Assembly (NCBI GenBank): GCA_937922745.1
Contig: CALAJO010000063.1
Location: 1-45,102 of the forward strand
Direction: 5' to 3'
Length of the DNA stretch: 45,102 nucleotides
Source of the DNA: an uncultured cyanobacterium
GTDB lineage: Bacteria; Cyanobacteriota; Vampirovibrionia; Vampirovibrionales; JAGQHJ01
The notes beneath the pieces were generated by a model. That model did not search any database and had not been told where the DNA came from. It was given only the letters and a program-made list of their open reading frames with translations. The number at the start of each line of letters is the position of its first letter. The first letter of the stretch is position 1. Position numbers and translations under genes: made by a program. Below are positions 9,055 to 16,855 of this stretch, piece by piece.

Positions 9055-9945
9055 TTAAACCAGCAAGCTGGCCGCCTCCATGGCTTCCTTAACGGTTTGG
9101 CCCATCACGGCCGGGCTCTCGCAAACGCGAATGCCGGCACTTTGCAGGGCATCCATTTTTTCTTTCGCAGTACCTTTGCCACCAGAGATGATGGCACCTG
9201 CGTGGCCCATCCGTTTGCCAGGAGGCGCAGTTTGCCCGGCAATAAAGCAAACGACGGGCTTAGTCACATTATCCTTGATAAACTCGGCTGCTTCCTCTTC
9301 CGCAGAGCCGCCAATTTCACCAATCATACAGATGGCCTTGGTTTCCGGGTCAGCCTGGAAAGCGCGTAGGCAGTCGATGAAGTTAGTTCCGTTAATTGGG
9401 TCGCCGCCAATGCCCACGCAGGTGGATTGACCAATTCCAAGCTGAGAAAGCTGATGCACCACTTCGTAAGTTAACGTGCCGCTACGGGAAACCACGCCAA
9501 CCGGGCCACGCTTATGGATATGCCCAGGCATAATGCCGATTTTACAACGCTCTGGCGTGATGATGCCGGGGCAGTTCGGCCCGATTAAACGGGTACGGCG
9601 GCCTTGCATAAAGGCTTTCACCTGCAACATATCGCGCACCGGGATACCTTCCGTGATACAGATTGCCAAATCCAGGTTGGCGTCAACTGCTTCCATAATG
9701 GCATCCGCAGCAAATGGTGGCGGCACAAAAATAACCGAGACCGTTGCGCCGGTTGCGCGCTTGGCTTCGGATACGGTGTTAAATACCGGCACCTGCCCTA
9801 AAGCGGTGGTGCCGCCCTTGCCTGGCGTAATGCCGCCAACAATTTTGGTGCCGTATTTCAAGCATTGCTCAGCGTGAAAGGAACCTTCGCGGCCGGTAAT
9901 CCCTTGCACCAGGATTTTTGTATTTTCATCTACCCAAATTGCCAT
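9055..9945 (-). CDS. sucD: Succinyl-CoA synthetase (ADP/GDP-forming), alpha subunit
   Basis: 296 aa, full length. The CoA-binding Rossmann part starts [14 protein letters not shown]; the phosphorylated active-site histidine is H248 in [18 protein letters not shown] and [11 protein letters not shown] are family signatures. With SucC it interconverts succinyl-CoA and succinate with substrate-level NTP formation in the TCA cycle. It lies 17 bp downstream of sucC with its own AAGGAAAGGAA RBS, so the two form an operon. Confidence 0.97.
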   Translation of the reverse strand: MAIWVDENTKILVQGITGREGSFHAEQCLKYGTKIVGGITPGKGGTTALGQVPVFNTVSEAKRATGATVSVIFVPPPFAADAIMEAVDANLDLAICITEGIPVRDMLQVKAFMQGRRTRLIGPNCPGIITPERCKIGIMPGHIHKRGPVGVVSRSGTLTYEVVHQLSQLGIGQSTCVGIGGDPINGTNFIDCLRAFQADPETKAICMIGEIGGSAEEEAAEFIKDNVTKPVVCFIAGQTAPPGKRMGHAGAIISGGKGTAKEKMDALQSAGIRVCESPAVMGQTVKEAMEAASLLV

Positions 9946-9962
9946 GTTCGATGTTCCTTTCC

Positions 9963-11138
9963 TTAACCTACACTGACGGGTTTAACGGCATCGGCCACTT
10001 TCTGGGCCGCTTCCTGCATGGTATCGGCCACCAGGAAGCGCAGCGTGGAGTTATGGAGGATTTCCTTGCCCCGTTCCACGTTGGTTCCTTCCATCCGAAT
10101 AACAATAGGCAGCTTGACTTCCAGCTTGGAAGCCGCGGCGACAACGCCTTCAGCCAGCAAATCGCAACGTAAAATCCCACCAAAGATATTAATCAATACA
10201 GCCTTAACCTTAGGATCGGAAAGCAGGATGCGGAATGCATTTTCAATGGCTTCGGCGTTCGCGCCACCACCCACATCCAAAAAGTTCGCCGGGGCAGCGC
10301 CATGCAGCTTGATGATATCCATGGTAGCCATGGCCAGGCCGGCACCATTAACCATACAGGCCACATTGCCATCCAGCGTAATGTAGTTGAGGTTGTACTT
10401 GGAGGCTTCCACTTCCAGCGGCTCTTCTTCATCCAAATCGCGGTATTTAATCACATCCGTATGACGATAGAGAGCGTTATCGTCGAAGTTGACCTTGCCA
10501 TCCAGGGCGATAATCCGCTCATCCTTGGTAATGACCAGCGGGTTAACCTCTACCAGAGAACAATCCTTCTCCCAGAAGAGACGGTACAAGCCGCTTAAAA
10601 GCTTAATGGCATCCTTCATGCAAGCTTCCGGAATGCCCAGGGCATAAGCGACCTTGCGCGCCTGGTAACCCTGCAAGCCCAGCAGCGGATCCACCCATTC
10701 CTTGATAATCTTTTCGGGTTGCTTCTCGGCCACTTCCTCAATGTCCATCCCACCGGCGGCGCTGGCCATAATCACCGGCTTTCCGACAGACCGATCCAGA
10801 ATAATGCTGAGGTACAGCTCCCGATCAATTTCAGATCCTTCCTCGATGAGGACGGTTTTCACTTTCTTCCCTTCGGGGCCGGTTTGGTGCGTCACCAATT
10901 GCATCCCCAGGATGGCCTCGGCAGCGGTTTTAACCGCATCAACGGAGTCAACGACTTTAACACCACCGCCCTTACCACGACCACCGGCATGGATTTGCGC
11001 CTTCACTACATATTTTGGGCCAGGAAGGGTCTTAGCCGCAGCCACGGCGTCCTCTACCGTTACGGCCGACTGCCCGGCCGGGGTGGGAACGCCATACGCC
11101 CGGAATAGTTCTTTGGCTTGATACTCATGGATTTTCAT
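9963..11138 (-). CDS. sucC: Succinyl-CoA synthetase, beta subunit
   Basis: 391 aa from the ATG at 11138 ([12 protein letters not shown], the typical family start); the ATG 9 bases upstream leaves no room for its RBS, while GAGG is well placed for the chosen one. ATP-grasp region [18 protein letters not shown] and the subunit ligase signature GGGANAEAI / NIFGGI are present. It determines nucleotide specificity and binds succinate in the SucCD complex. First gene of a sucCD operon and divergent from the encapsulated-ferritin gene. Confidence 0.97.
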   Translation of the reverse strand: MKIHEYQAKELFRAYGVPTPAGQSAVTVEDAVAAAKTLPGPKYVVKAQIHAGGRGKGGGVKVVDSVDAVKTAAEAILGMQLVTHQTGPEGKKVKTVLIEEGSEIDRELYLSIILDRSVGKPVIMASAAGGMDIEEVAEKQPEKIIKEWVDPLLGLQGYQARKVAYALGIPEACMKDAIKLLSGLYRLFWEKDCSLVEVNPLVITKDERIIALDGKVNFDDNALYRHTDVIKYRDLDEEEPLEVEASKYNLNYITLDGNVACMVNGAGLAMATMDIIKLHGAAPANFLDVGGGANAEAIENAFRILLSDPKVKAVLINIFGGILRCDLLAEGVVAAASKLEVKLPIVIRMEGTNVERGKEILHNSTLRFLVADTMQEAAQKVADAVKPVSVG

Positions 11139-11241
11139 CGGAAGCATGCCTCATCAACAGTAACAATAAGCTTTACGGGTTTTTCCGTTTTCGTGTGGAT
11201 AGTTTACACCAAACACACACCGGCGTGGTATTCCAATCCGG

Positions 11242-11270
11242 ATGACAGCCCTTCTGAAATCATTTATGAT
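11242..11270 (+). promoter_or_regulatory. Sigma70-type promoter of the ferritin-like gene
   Basis: ATGACA (11242-11247), a 17-bp spacer and TATGAT (11265-11270) match the -35 and -10 consensus at 5 of 6 positions each. The predicted start is near 11277, about 26 bp before the ATG. No Fur-box-like sequence overlaps it. Confidence 0.65.
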
Positions 11271-11302
11271 GCCAGCATCCATTTAAAGAGAGGAGTCAAC
11301 CT

Positions 11303-11611
11303 ATGGGATCCGTCGGCTTTCATGAGGCAGAAGAAAACCTGAGCCCGCAAACCAAAAATCTCCACCGCGCCATCGTATCGCTGATGGAAGAGTTGGAAGC
11401 CGTGGACTGGTACCAGCAACGCGTGGATGCAGCAACCGATGCCGAATTAAAACGCATTTTAATGCACAACCGCAACGAGGAGATTGAACACGCCTGCATG
11501 GTGCTGGAGTGGCTTCGTCGTCAGGATCCGGTTTTTGATGAACAGCTTCGTAAATACCTGTTTGAAGAAGGCGATATCGTGCATAAGGAAGAGAACGAAG
11601 GGTCGTTTTAA
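11303..11611 (+). CDS. Encapsulated-ferritin-like protein (EncFtn family)
   Basis: 102 aa with RBS GAGAGGAG. The two-helix EncFtn core is clear: HRAIVSLMEELEAVDWYQQR and HNRNEEIEHACMVLEWLRR. Residues equivalent to the ferroxidase centre of the Rhodospirillum rubrum protein are kept (E30, E60, H63; entry-site E29 and E32; W36). Known members form decamers that oxidise Fe2+ and work inside an encapsulin shell that stores the iron. Here the C-terminus ends DIVHKEENEGSF with no encapsulin-targeting peptide of the usual SLxIGSL type, and no shell gene is adjacent. It may work free or with a shell encoded elsewhere. Divergent from sucC; its stop overlaps the convergent next gene by 4 bp. Confidence 0.9.
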   Translation: MGSVGFHEAEENLSPQTKNLHRAIVSLMEELEAVDWYQQRVDAATDAELKRILMHNRNEEIEHACMVLEWLRRQDPVFDEQLRKYLFEEGDIVHKEENEGSF

Positions 11612-12411
11612 GCTCCGCCGGATAGCATGTTTCGGATGTTGGGCGCCAATGTCATCCGGCCATTGCGGATATAATCATCGCGGTGGGGCTGGGCCACGTT
11701 AAACAGCCGAATATCTCCCCAGTTAAGGCGACCGCGGACGGCCCATTCCAGACACTCATACAAGACGGCGAAAATCGGGTTATTCAGCAGATGGGACGGA
11801 ATACGGCAATAATTGCCGATAGCCCCACCGAGATAATGGTACATTTGCTGCTTGGCATATAATTCTCGGCCTTGGCGATCGCTATTATGCAATCGCGCAG
11901 GCAATCCCGTATTCTTCGGGTCGCATCCCCAATGGATAATAGACTTGGTGTTGTCCGGCTTCCATCCGAAAAGCGACCATACATCTTTTTGAAACTGGCT
12001 ATCGGATGGGGATAAGCGGGCCATCACCTCAATAATGTCGGCAAACTCCCACCAGTCAATTGTGCCATCGCCCTTTTTTAGATAGTGGTCGGCAATATAA
12101 CGCTCATACAATCCTTGCCGACGCTCATCCTCCGCTTTGGACGAGGAAGGCCTATGACGGATATTATCCAGCAACATGCCGCCTTTACCGTAAGCCATCA
12201 ACATGGCAAAGGGCTTAAGGAATATAAAGCTGACGATTGTTGCAGCACCTCCAGCCACCCACAGCAGAGGCTTTCCGACAGAACTCCTTTTTGGCTGTGG
12301 ACGAGCCCCGGCAAAGGCCACCACGGGAGAACCCATCACCTTTTTGGCTCGGCAAGGTGCTTTGTAGCAATTTATCGGCAACAGTTTGGTTTGAAAAACG
12401 GCTGCTTGCAT
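11608..12411 (-). CDS. Hypothetical membrane-associated protein
   Basis: About 267 aa from the ATG at 12411; a TTG at 12447 and an ATG at 12336 are alternatives, and none has a well-spaced RBS. A hydrophobic stretch (LLWVAGGAATIVSFIFLKPF) is likely one membrane segment, followed by a soluble part of about 190 residues containing an EF-hand-like loop (KKGDGTIDWWEF) and three Cys. I do not recognise the family. It ends convergently on the ferritin-like gene with 4 bp overlap. Confidence 0.6.
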   Translation of the reverse strand: MQAAVFQTKLLPINCYKAPCRAKKVMGSPVVAFAGARPQPKRSSVGKPLLWVAGGAATIVSFIFLKPFAMLMAYGKGGMLLDNIRHRPSSSKAEDERRQGLYERYIADHYLKKGDGTIDWWEFADIIEVMARLSPSDSQFQKDVWSLFGWKPDNTKSIIHWGCDPKNTGLPARLHNSDRQGRELYAKQQMYHYLGGAIGNYCRIPSHLLNNPIFAVLYECLEWAVRGRLNWGDIRLFNVAQPHRDDYIRNGRMTLAPNIRNMLSGGA

Positions 12412-12525
12412 GGCTATAGAAAAACCAAACCTAGCCGTTTTTTGCAATCGATAATGATGCGTCCCGTTACTGTGTTCTTCGACATGTAACGAAATGCGTC
12501 GTCACTATGATGAAAGAATATCGTA

Positions 12526-13020
12526 TTATGCTTGTGCAGGTGCTGCCGACTTGCTGAGAAGTAGCATCACCAGAGACGTCATAACCATACTGGCTGCGAA
12601 TGGGCAGATGACAGAGGCCGTAATCATAGCACCGGTTGCAGCGCCCGTTTCCAAAGGTTTATTGGATGCAATGTCCTTAACGGTCTTCACCGCGTCCTTA
12701 ACCCCTTGTAATGTGGTGTCCACCACGGTTTTATCATTAAAGGCCTTGTTAATCTTCGTAATTTTCTCAACTTTTTCAGTTGGGGTTTTATCTTCCGCAG
12801 CCGCAACCTCGGTCATCAGCATCGTGCCGACTACTTCGGAAACCGTATCGGTTTCCGCACCAGCAACCAGGGAGCGACCGACACTCACATTATCGGCAGT
12901 CTGGGTTTGAATGTTTACAGGTGATTCTGTTGCAACCTGGCGCTCCGGGGCCACCGTTGTTTTAGCGGGCTGAGCAGCTTTTGCCGTCACCCATGGGGAT
13001 GTCGCTGAAATTGTTGTCAT
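12526..13020 (-). CDS. Hypothetical protein with C-terminal membrane segment
   Basis: 164 aa from the ATG at 13020, after AGGAATTAGGAAT; a longer frame to 13050 lacks an RBS. The first 90 residues are Ala/Thr/Val-rich and low in complexity; a helical stretch (residues around VKDAVKTVKDIASN) is followed by a hydrophobic C-terminus (ATGAMITASVICPFAAS, VMTSLVMLLL) that looks like a membrane hairpin. No known family was recognised. Confidence 0.55.
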   Translation of the reverse strand: MTTISATSPWVTAKAAQPAKTTVAPERQVATESPVNIQTQTADNVSVGRSLVAGAETDTVSEVVGTMLMTEVAAAEDKTPTEKVEKITKINKAFNDKTVVDTTLQGVKDAVKTVKDIASNKPLETGAATGAMITASVICPFAASMVMTSLVMLLLSKSAAPAQA

Positions 13021-13271
13021 ATTCCTAATTCCTGAGACGATAACACACATACTTGACTATTGAATATATAAAAACAATCATTATTATTTTTTTGTTAAGT
13101 TGACTCTGCTGATGCATCGAATAACGGTATTGGATGCTAGAAACGCCGCTTAACATTAATTTACAAAATCAGTCTTTCAGATGAGCAAGCCCAACATCAA
13201 AATCGCTATGATGAAGTCATACGAGGTTGGAAACGGCATTTTTGGTTGCCGTAACGAGGAGGTTTTTACCA

Positions 13272-13547
13272 ATGGGCTTAGCCATCAAGCCAAACCATAG
13301 TTTTTGGGATATCAACAAGCTGACCGTTGAGGAAAAGGATTCCGTATCCTCCTCAATCACCCAAACCTGGACCGATCAGGCCATTAAATGCTACCTGACC
13401 CAGGCAGACTGCAACAGTTGCACCATCCCCAAGGGCAATTACTCCTTTACCTGCCAAATGTATAAAGTTGTGCCGGTACTGCTCGAAAACCTTGGCGCAC
13501 CTGAACATAATCGCGTCGAAAAGCTGATGCCCTTTATTTACGACTAA
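13272..13547 (+). CDS. Small Cys-cluster protein, unknown function
   Basis: 91 aa from the ATG at 13272, which follows GAGGAGG at 9 bases; the longer frame from 13227 has no RBS. Four cysteines are clustered in KCYLTQADCNSCTIPKGNYSFTC after cleaving the motif into C-x5-C-x2-C and a later C, a spacing compatible with a zinc or Fe-S site. The rest is helical (VVPVLLENLG). A short hairpin (AACGGCA/TGCCGT at 13232-13252) sits directly before the RBS. A strong terminator follows at 13604. Confidence 0.65.
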   Translation: MGLAIKPNHSFWDINKLTVEEKDSVSSSITQTWTDQAIKCYLTQADCNSCTIPKGNYSFTCQMYKVVPVLLENLGAPEHNRVEKLMPFIYD

Positions 13548-13603
13548 TTTTTTCCTTATTTCACCATAACTTTATCGAATGATCTTTTTCATTCGCTGTA
13601 CCT

Positions 13604-13630
13604 ACCGGAGCCCGCCCTCCGGTTTTTTTT
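13604..13630 (+). terminator. Rho-independent terminator
   Basis: ACCGGAG and CTCCGGT arms with a CCCGCC loop run into a T8 tract. It separates the Cys-cluster gene from the tRNA operon. Confidence 0.88.
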
Positions 13631-13665
13631 GGCATTTGTAACGATAAGCGACCCTACTTCTCTCC

Positions 13666-13695
13666 TTGATTCTTTTAAGGGTGATGTATTATATT
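13666..13695 (+). promoter_or_regulatory. Promoter of the tRNA-Gly/tRNA-His operon
   Basis: TTGATT (13666-13671) and TATATT (13690-13695) with an 18-bp spacer (or TTATAT with 17). The predicted start is near 13702, about 27 bp before tRNA-Gly. Confidence 0.65.
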
Positions 13696-13728
13696 GTGAG
13701 GGGAAACGCTATCGAGTTTCTCGATTTC

Positions 13729-13804
13729 GCGGGTGTAACTCAGTTGGTAGAGTACTTGCCTTCCAAGCAAGCTGTCGCGCGTTCGAGCCGCGTCACCCGC
13801 TCCA
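13729..13804 (+). tRNA. tRNA-Gly (anticodon TCC), CCA encoded
   Basis: Seven-base acceptor arms GCGGGTG and CACCCGC pair fully. The D arm is ACTCAGTTGGTAGAGT, the anticodon stem CTTGC/GCAAG holds the loop CTTCCAA with TCC, and the T arm carries GTTCGAGC. The discriminator T at 13801 is followed by encoded CCA. Confidence 0.96.
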
Positions 13805-13820
13805 TTTTAACACCCTTTAT

Positions 13821-13897
13821 GGCGATCGTAGCCTAGTGGTTAAGGCCCCTGATTGTGGTTCAGGTTATCGTGGGTTCGAATCCCATCGGTCGCCCCA
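13821..13897 (+). tRNA. tRNA-His (anticodon GTG), CCA encoded; integration target
   Basis: It has the hallmark extra G-1 (13821) opposite C73 (13894), acceptor arms GCGATCG/CGGTCGC, anticodon loop TTGTGGT and T arm GGGTTCGAATCCC, with encoded CCA. It lies 16 bp after tRNA-Gly. From 13828 onward it is identical to the repeat at 19827-19915, so it is intact because the inserted element supplied the 3' part. Confidence 0.96.
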
Positions 13898-13916
13898 GTT
13901 TTTAAAAGATGAAAAG
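13828..13916 (+). repeat. attL: left 89-bp attachment repeat
   Basis: Begins at base 8 of tRNA-His (counting G-1 as 1) and ends 19 bp after its CCA. Identical over 89 bp to 19827-19915; the bases on either side differ. Confidence 0.95.
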
Positions 13917-15086
13917 CACTTAGAATCAAGGTTTGAGGCATTCAACCCTGAAAACGTACTGCTTAACAAAATTGAGAAATCACAAGTAAATAAGCCGGGT
14001 TCAACATTATCTTCAACAAAACTCCAACATGTTGGAGCTGGATTTCTGAGTGTGGCACAAGCTGCGCATGCGTTGGGCATCTCTACCATAAGCGTTACTC
14101 GGTGGTGTGAATCTGGTAAGCTACCGGCAATAGCAAAGCCTTATGGTCGGAAAGTTACTTATCAGATAAGCCCTCAAGCAATTGAATTTGTTTTAAGGCA
14201 ACAAAAAGCATACACTCCTGCGGCATCCAAACCTAAACAGGTTGCAAAGCCTCATTCTGAATATGTGAATAGTTGGGTAAAGGCAATGTCAAAGGGCCTT
14301 ATATCCGGCAAAGCTTTCAGCAAACGGACGATTGACGATTACTTACACTATATCAATCTGTACTTCTTAAGGCATTCCTGCATCTCGTTTAATGCATTAA
14401 AAGTGGAGTTAATGCGGATAAACCCGCAAAGCTTTTCAAAACGACATCACTATTATCATGCGGTGGTTTGCCTAACAAAGTTCCTGGTTCATGAACAGGT
14501 GCTTGAAGAAGAAACCTTAACCCAACTGAAAAGCCTTAAACCCAAAAGACATTTGCCGCCAAAACGTCGGACAATCTCCGAAGGGGAGCTTAAAGACATA
14601 GCTGCAAACTGCAATTCACCCATAAATAAGGCGCTTTTGATCTTACTGTCGGAAACCGGGTTGAGGGCTTCCGAATGTTGTAACCTGCTTTGGTCGGATG
14701 TTGACCTGCAATCTGGCATTCTAACCGTTCGATTAGGCAAGGGAAACAAAACCAGGCGCATCGGGTTATCCCCTAACGCTTGTGAAGCGCTTAAGGTCTA
14801 TCAGTTCAGTCTAAAGGCAGTTAAACAATTTGTTTTCATCAATAAGAACGGTAAGCCGATTGATCGGCATAGCCTGTATAAGCGAATGGATCGGCTCGGT
14901 GAAAAAGTTGGGGTTGAAGTCAGCCCACATGCTTTAAGGCGTGCTTTTGTGACAATCAATGCTAACAAAGGCCGACCGCTTCAGATGATTCAAAAGGCAT
15001 GCGGACATTCCAGCATTACAACCACAATGGGCTATTGCCTCACTGCTGAACATGAAGTAATTGAAGCGATGAAACAATGGACGTAA
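13917..15086 (+). CDS. Tyrosine recombinase (integrase) with N-terminal HTH; start codon removed by integration
   Basis: 389 codons downstream of the att core with no usable ATG, GTG or TTG plus RBS in frame before the HTH domain. In the circular form the frame would join codons 19802-19915 and give 427 aa. In that numbering: an excisionase-type HTH_17 domain begins at F81 (FLSVAQAAHALGISTIS, VTRWCESGKLPA), then a SAM-like core-binding domain (ISGKAFSKRTIDDYLHYINL), then the catalytic domain with R288 (ETGLRASE), H376 and R379 (SPHALRRAF), H402 (GHSS) and Y411. All catalytic residues are present, so the enzyme is intact except for its start. The frame happens to stay open upstream through both tRNA genes to a TTG at 13629; that extension has no RBS and is not taken as coding. 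Confidence 0.92.
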   Translation, partial: HLESRFEAFNPENVLLNKIEKSQVNKPGSTLSSTKLQHVGAGFLSVAQAAHALGISTISVTRWCESGKLPAIAKPYGRKVTYQISPQAIEFVLRQQKAYTPAASKPKQVAKPHSEYVNSWVKAMSKGLISGKAFSKRTIDDYLHYINLYFLRHSCISFNALKVELMRINPQSFSKRHHYYHAVVCLTKFLVHEQVLEEETLTQLKSLKPKRHLPPKRRTISEGELKDIAANCNSPINKALLILLSETGLRASECCNLLWSDVDLQSGILTVRLGKGNKTRRIGLSPNACEALKVYQFSLKAVKQFVFINKNGKPIDRHSLYKRMDRLGEKVGVEVSPHALRRAFVTINANKGRPLQMIQKACGHSSITTTMGYCLTAEHEVIEAMKQWT

Positions 15087-15122
15087 TAGAAAAATCTGTT
15101 AAGGAAAGCTAGAAGGGAGAAT

Positions 15123-15308
15123 ATGATGCAATTAGATTATGTTGAACACACAAAAACCCTCGTTATCAGTCCGACATCATCCAGGGATGAGGCTCTTTTA
15201 CAAAGCCTCTTGGATTCAGGGCAACCAATAAACGTTACAGTCCTGACATCGGACTTAAACGGCCATGGGGAATGGGAAGAAACAAACAGGCTGTTGACTG
15301 CCTCTTAA
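15123..15308 (+). CDS. Small element protein, 61 aa, unknown
   Basis: Begins with tandem ATGs at 15123 and 15126 after AGAAGGGAGA, 36 bp after the integrase stop, so it is probably co-transcribed with int. No motif is recognised. Its position downstream of int is one where accessory recombination factors are often found, but it has no HTH signature. Its stop overlaps the stop of the convergent replication gene by 4 bp. Confidence 0.55.
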   Translation: MMQLDYVEHTKTLVISPTSSRDEALLQSLLDSGQPINVTVLTSDLNGHGEWEETNRLLTAS

Positions 15309-16471
15309 GTCGCCATGGCCTTAATCCGGTTATAGATATCTTGCCAAGCATCCATAAAGTCGGGCTCTGCTTGGCATTTTTCTATGATATAGGCTCGTAA
15401 GCTCTCATTTTCGAGTTTTGAAGCATCCGGCCATCCGTCAACAAAAAAGCCGTTACTCTCTAACCATCTTCGCTGGGTATACAAGTCTTTTAGCTCAAAG
15501 GGGATGGACTCATCAAAGGTCGGGTCTGTCCCTGGATTCCCGTCCCAATAGTATCTGCCTCCTCTCGTTGCATAGGCCGGTCTAGGCAAGCTGTTTTTCG
15601 ACTTCTCCCATTCTGGGTAAACCCTTACGATGTCTTTAAAGTGATTCACTCTGTTTTTTCCCCACCATTCAGTCAAAGCCCACTGCATCACCTCTTTAAT
15701 TTCCCCATAGCTTTTACCCTGGCGGATAAGACTGTCACAACTGCTGTAACTGGTAAGAAGCCAGTCTTTGGCAAAAGTTTTTTGTCCCTGCTGTTCAAGC
15801 ATGTCTTTAAGTTCATGCACGATCAATTTACTTTCGTCGGAAAAGGATTTCTTTCCCTTATTCCCTTTACCCAACTTTTCCTTTCCGACTCTATTTTGTT
15901 GTTCGGGATCACGAGTATCGTTCGCTAGTCTGTTTTCAAATAAAGAATTTTGGAAAAAGTCGGATGCGTTAGCATCAAAATTGTCATCTCTTTTTCTTAT
16001 CTCATCTAATCTTATCTTATCTATAAAAGTTTCTTGATATGATTGCGTTTCAGCCTGTTCTAAGACCCCTTGGAATGAGCATGGGAGATCCATGGGAGAC
16101 TCATGGGAGGTGTTTAGAACAACTTTAGAAGGATCATGAGAGCTATCATAAAACTGAATCAAACCTGCATCTTTTAGTTGCTCCAGCAAGGCCATGTGAT
16201 TGAACCGATTGCCAGTTTTCCCCAGGGCTGTCTTCATTGCTTGCCTTAAATAGTCCTCTCGAATAGTCCATGAGCAGGTTTCATAATCCAGCTTTGTCAA
16301 TATCCACAAATAGCAATGAGTTGCCGTTTGGTTTTCACGTTGCAGCACTTGGATTTTGGGATCTTCATAAAAGTTGCAGTCCAGACTCACAAAGTGTCGG
16401 TGTTTATCTGTCTTGCGTTGCCACTTTTTGAACTTAGGCGCTTGAATTGTGATAGTTTTAGGTGTCCCCAT
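15305..16471 (-). CDS. Probable replication initiator (phage replisome-organiser N-domain type)
   Basis: 388 aa, RBS CCGGAG 8 bases before the ATG. The N-terminal 110 residues resemble the winged-helix domain of phage and plasmid replisome organisers of the Lin1244/Lin1753 (DUF4373) type: FVSLDCNFYEDPKIQVL, then CYLWILTKLDYE and a helix-turn-helix. A charged low-complexity linker follows (KEKLGKGNKGKKS), then a C-terminal helical part that might serve helicase loading as in DnaD-like proteins. Family members bind the origin and recruit the host helicase. Assignment rests on pattern only. Last gene of the minus-strand module. Confidence 0.6.
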   Translation of the reverse strand: MGTPKTITIQAPKFKKWQRKTDKHRHFVSLDCNFYEDPKIQVLQRENQTATHCYLWILTKLDYETCSWTIREDYLRQAMKTALGKTGNRFNHMALLEQLKDAGLIQFYDSSHDPSKVVLNTSHESPMDLPCSFQGVLEQAETQSYQETFIDKIRLDEIRKRDDNFDANASDFFQNSLFENRLANDTRDPEQQNRVGKEKLGKGNKGKKSFSDESKLIVHELKDMLEQQGQKTFAKDWLLTSYSSCDSLIRQGKSYGEIKEVMQWALTEWWGKNRVNHFKDIVRVYPEWEKSKNSLPRPAYATRGGRYYWDGNPGTDPTFDESIPFELKDLYTQRRWLESNGFFVDGWPDASKLENESLRAYIIEKCQAEPDFMDAWQDIYNRIKAMAT

Positions 16472-16496
16472 GGCAATTACTCCGGCTTTATAGACC

Positions 16497-16518
16497 GGCC
16501 TGGGACAAAACCCAGGCC
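16497..16518 (-). promoter_or_regulatory. Leader hairpin upstream of the replication gene
   Basis: GGCCTGGG and CCCAGGCC form a perfect 8-bp stem with a 6-base loop, 26 bp before the start codon at 16471. No T tract follows, so it is not a terminator. It could affect translation of the initiator or mark a protein-binding site; both are inferences. Confidence 0.5.
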
Positions 16519-16576
16519 AGCCATGCTACAGTTTCAATAACAGTTTTTTGGGGCGGCTCGTAAAGCCGTCTTTTCT

Positions 16577-16855
16577 TTATGTGCCGCATGCGAGTTCCTC
16601 CACACCTCTAAACTTGCATATTGCTTCTAGTGCAGCGGCTTGAAAGGCTTTGCTTTTCTTGGGGTTAATAAACTCGGCCTTACGCTCCCATTTGCCTTCT
16701 CTTTTTCCAGCGGGCATTCCAATAAATATGCCGTTTGGGCCGTGACAAATGCCGCAGTCCCTTAAAACAAGGCCGATATCAACAATTTCTAAGTCGGCAA
16801 GGCCAACCTGTTTCCCGGCAAGATTCTGCCGGTATGCAATGCATCTGATCTTCAT
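16577..16855 (-). CDS. SpoVG-like nucleic-acid-binding protein
   Basis: 92 aa. The middle matches the SpoVG fold signature: a beta strand ending IVDIGLVLRDCGICHGPNGIFIGMPAG, then KWERKAEFINPKK and a C-terminal helix, like the GxFIAMPSRR/hPI pattern of chromosomal SpoVG. SpoVG family proteins bind DNA and RNA, and phage or plasmid versions are common. Its ATG overlaps the upstream nuclease stop (TAATG), implying translational coupling. A role in regulation or replication of the element is inference. Confidence 0.7.
   Translation of the reverse strand: MKIRCIAYRQNLAGKQVGLADLEIVDIGLVLRDCGICHGPNGIFIGMPAGKREGKWERKAEFINPKKSKAFQAAALEAICKFRGVEELACGT

Noticed and set aside
13629-13916. Upstream extension of the integrase frame through both tRNA genes
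   Set aside because: The frame is open by chance from a TTG with no RBS, across two structured tRNAs; the ATG at 19802 explains the N-terminus better.
13865-14089. Minus-strand ORF ending GDRWDSNPR, and a similar one at 19839-20072 (GIRTHDNLNHNQGP)
   Set aside because: These are the well-known false proteins produced by reading the complement of tRNA T-arm sequence; no RBS, and both overlap the att repeats.
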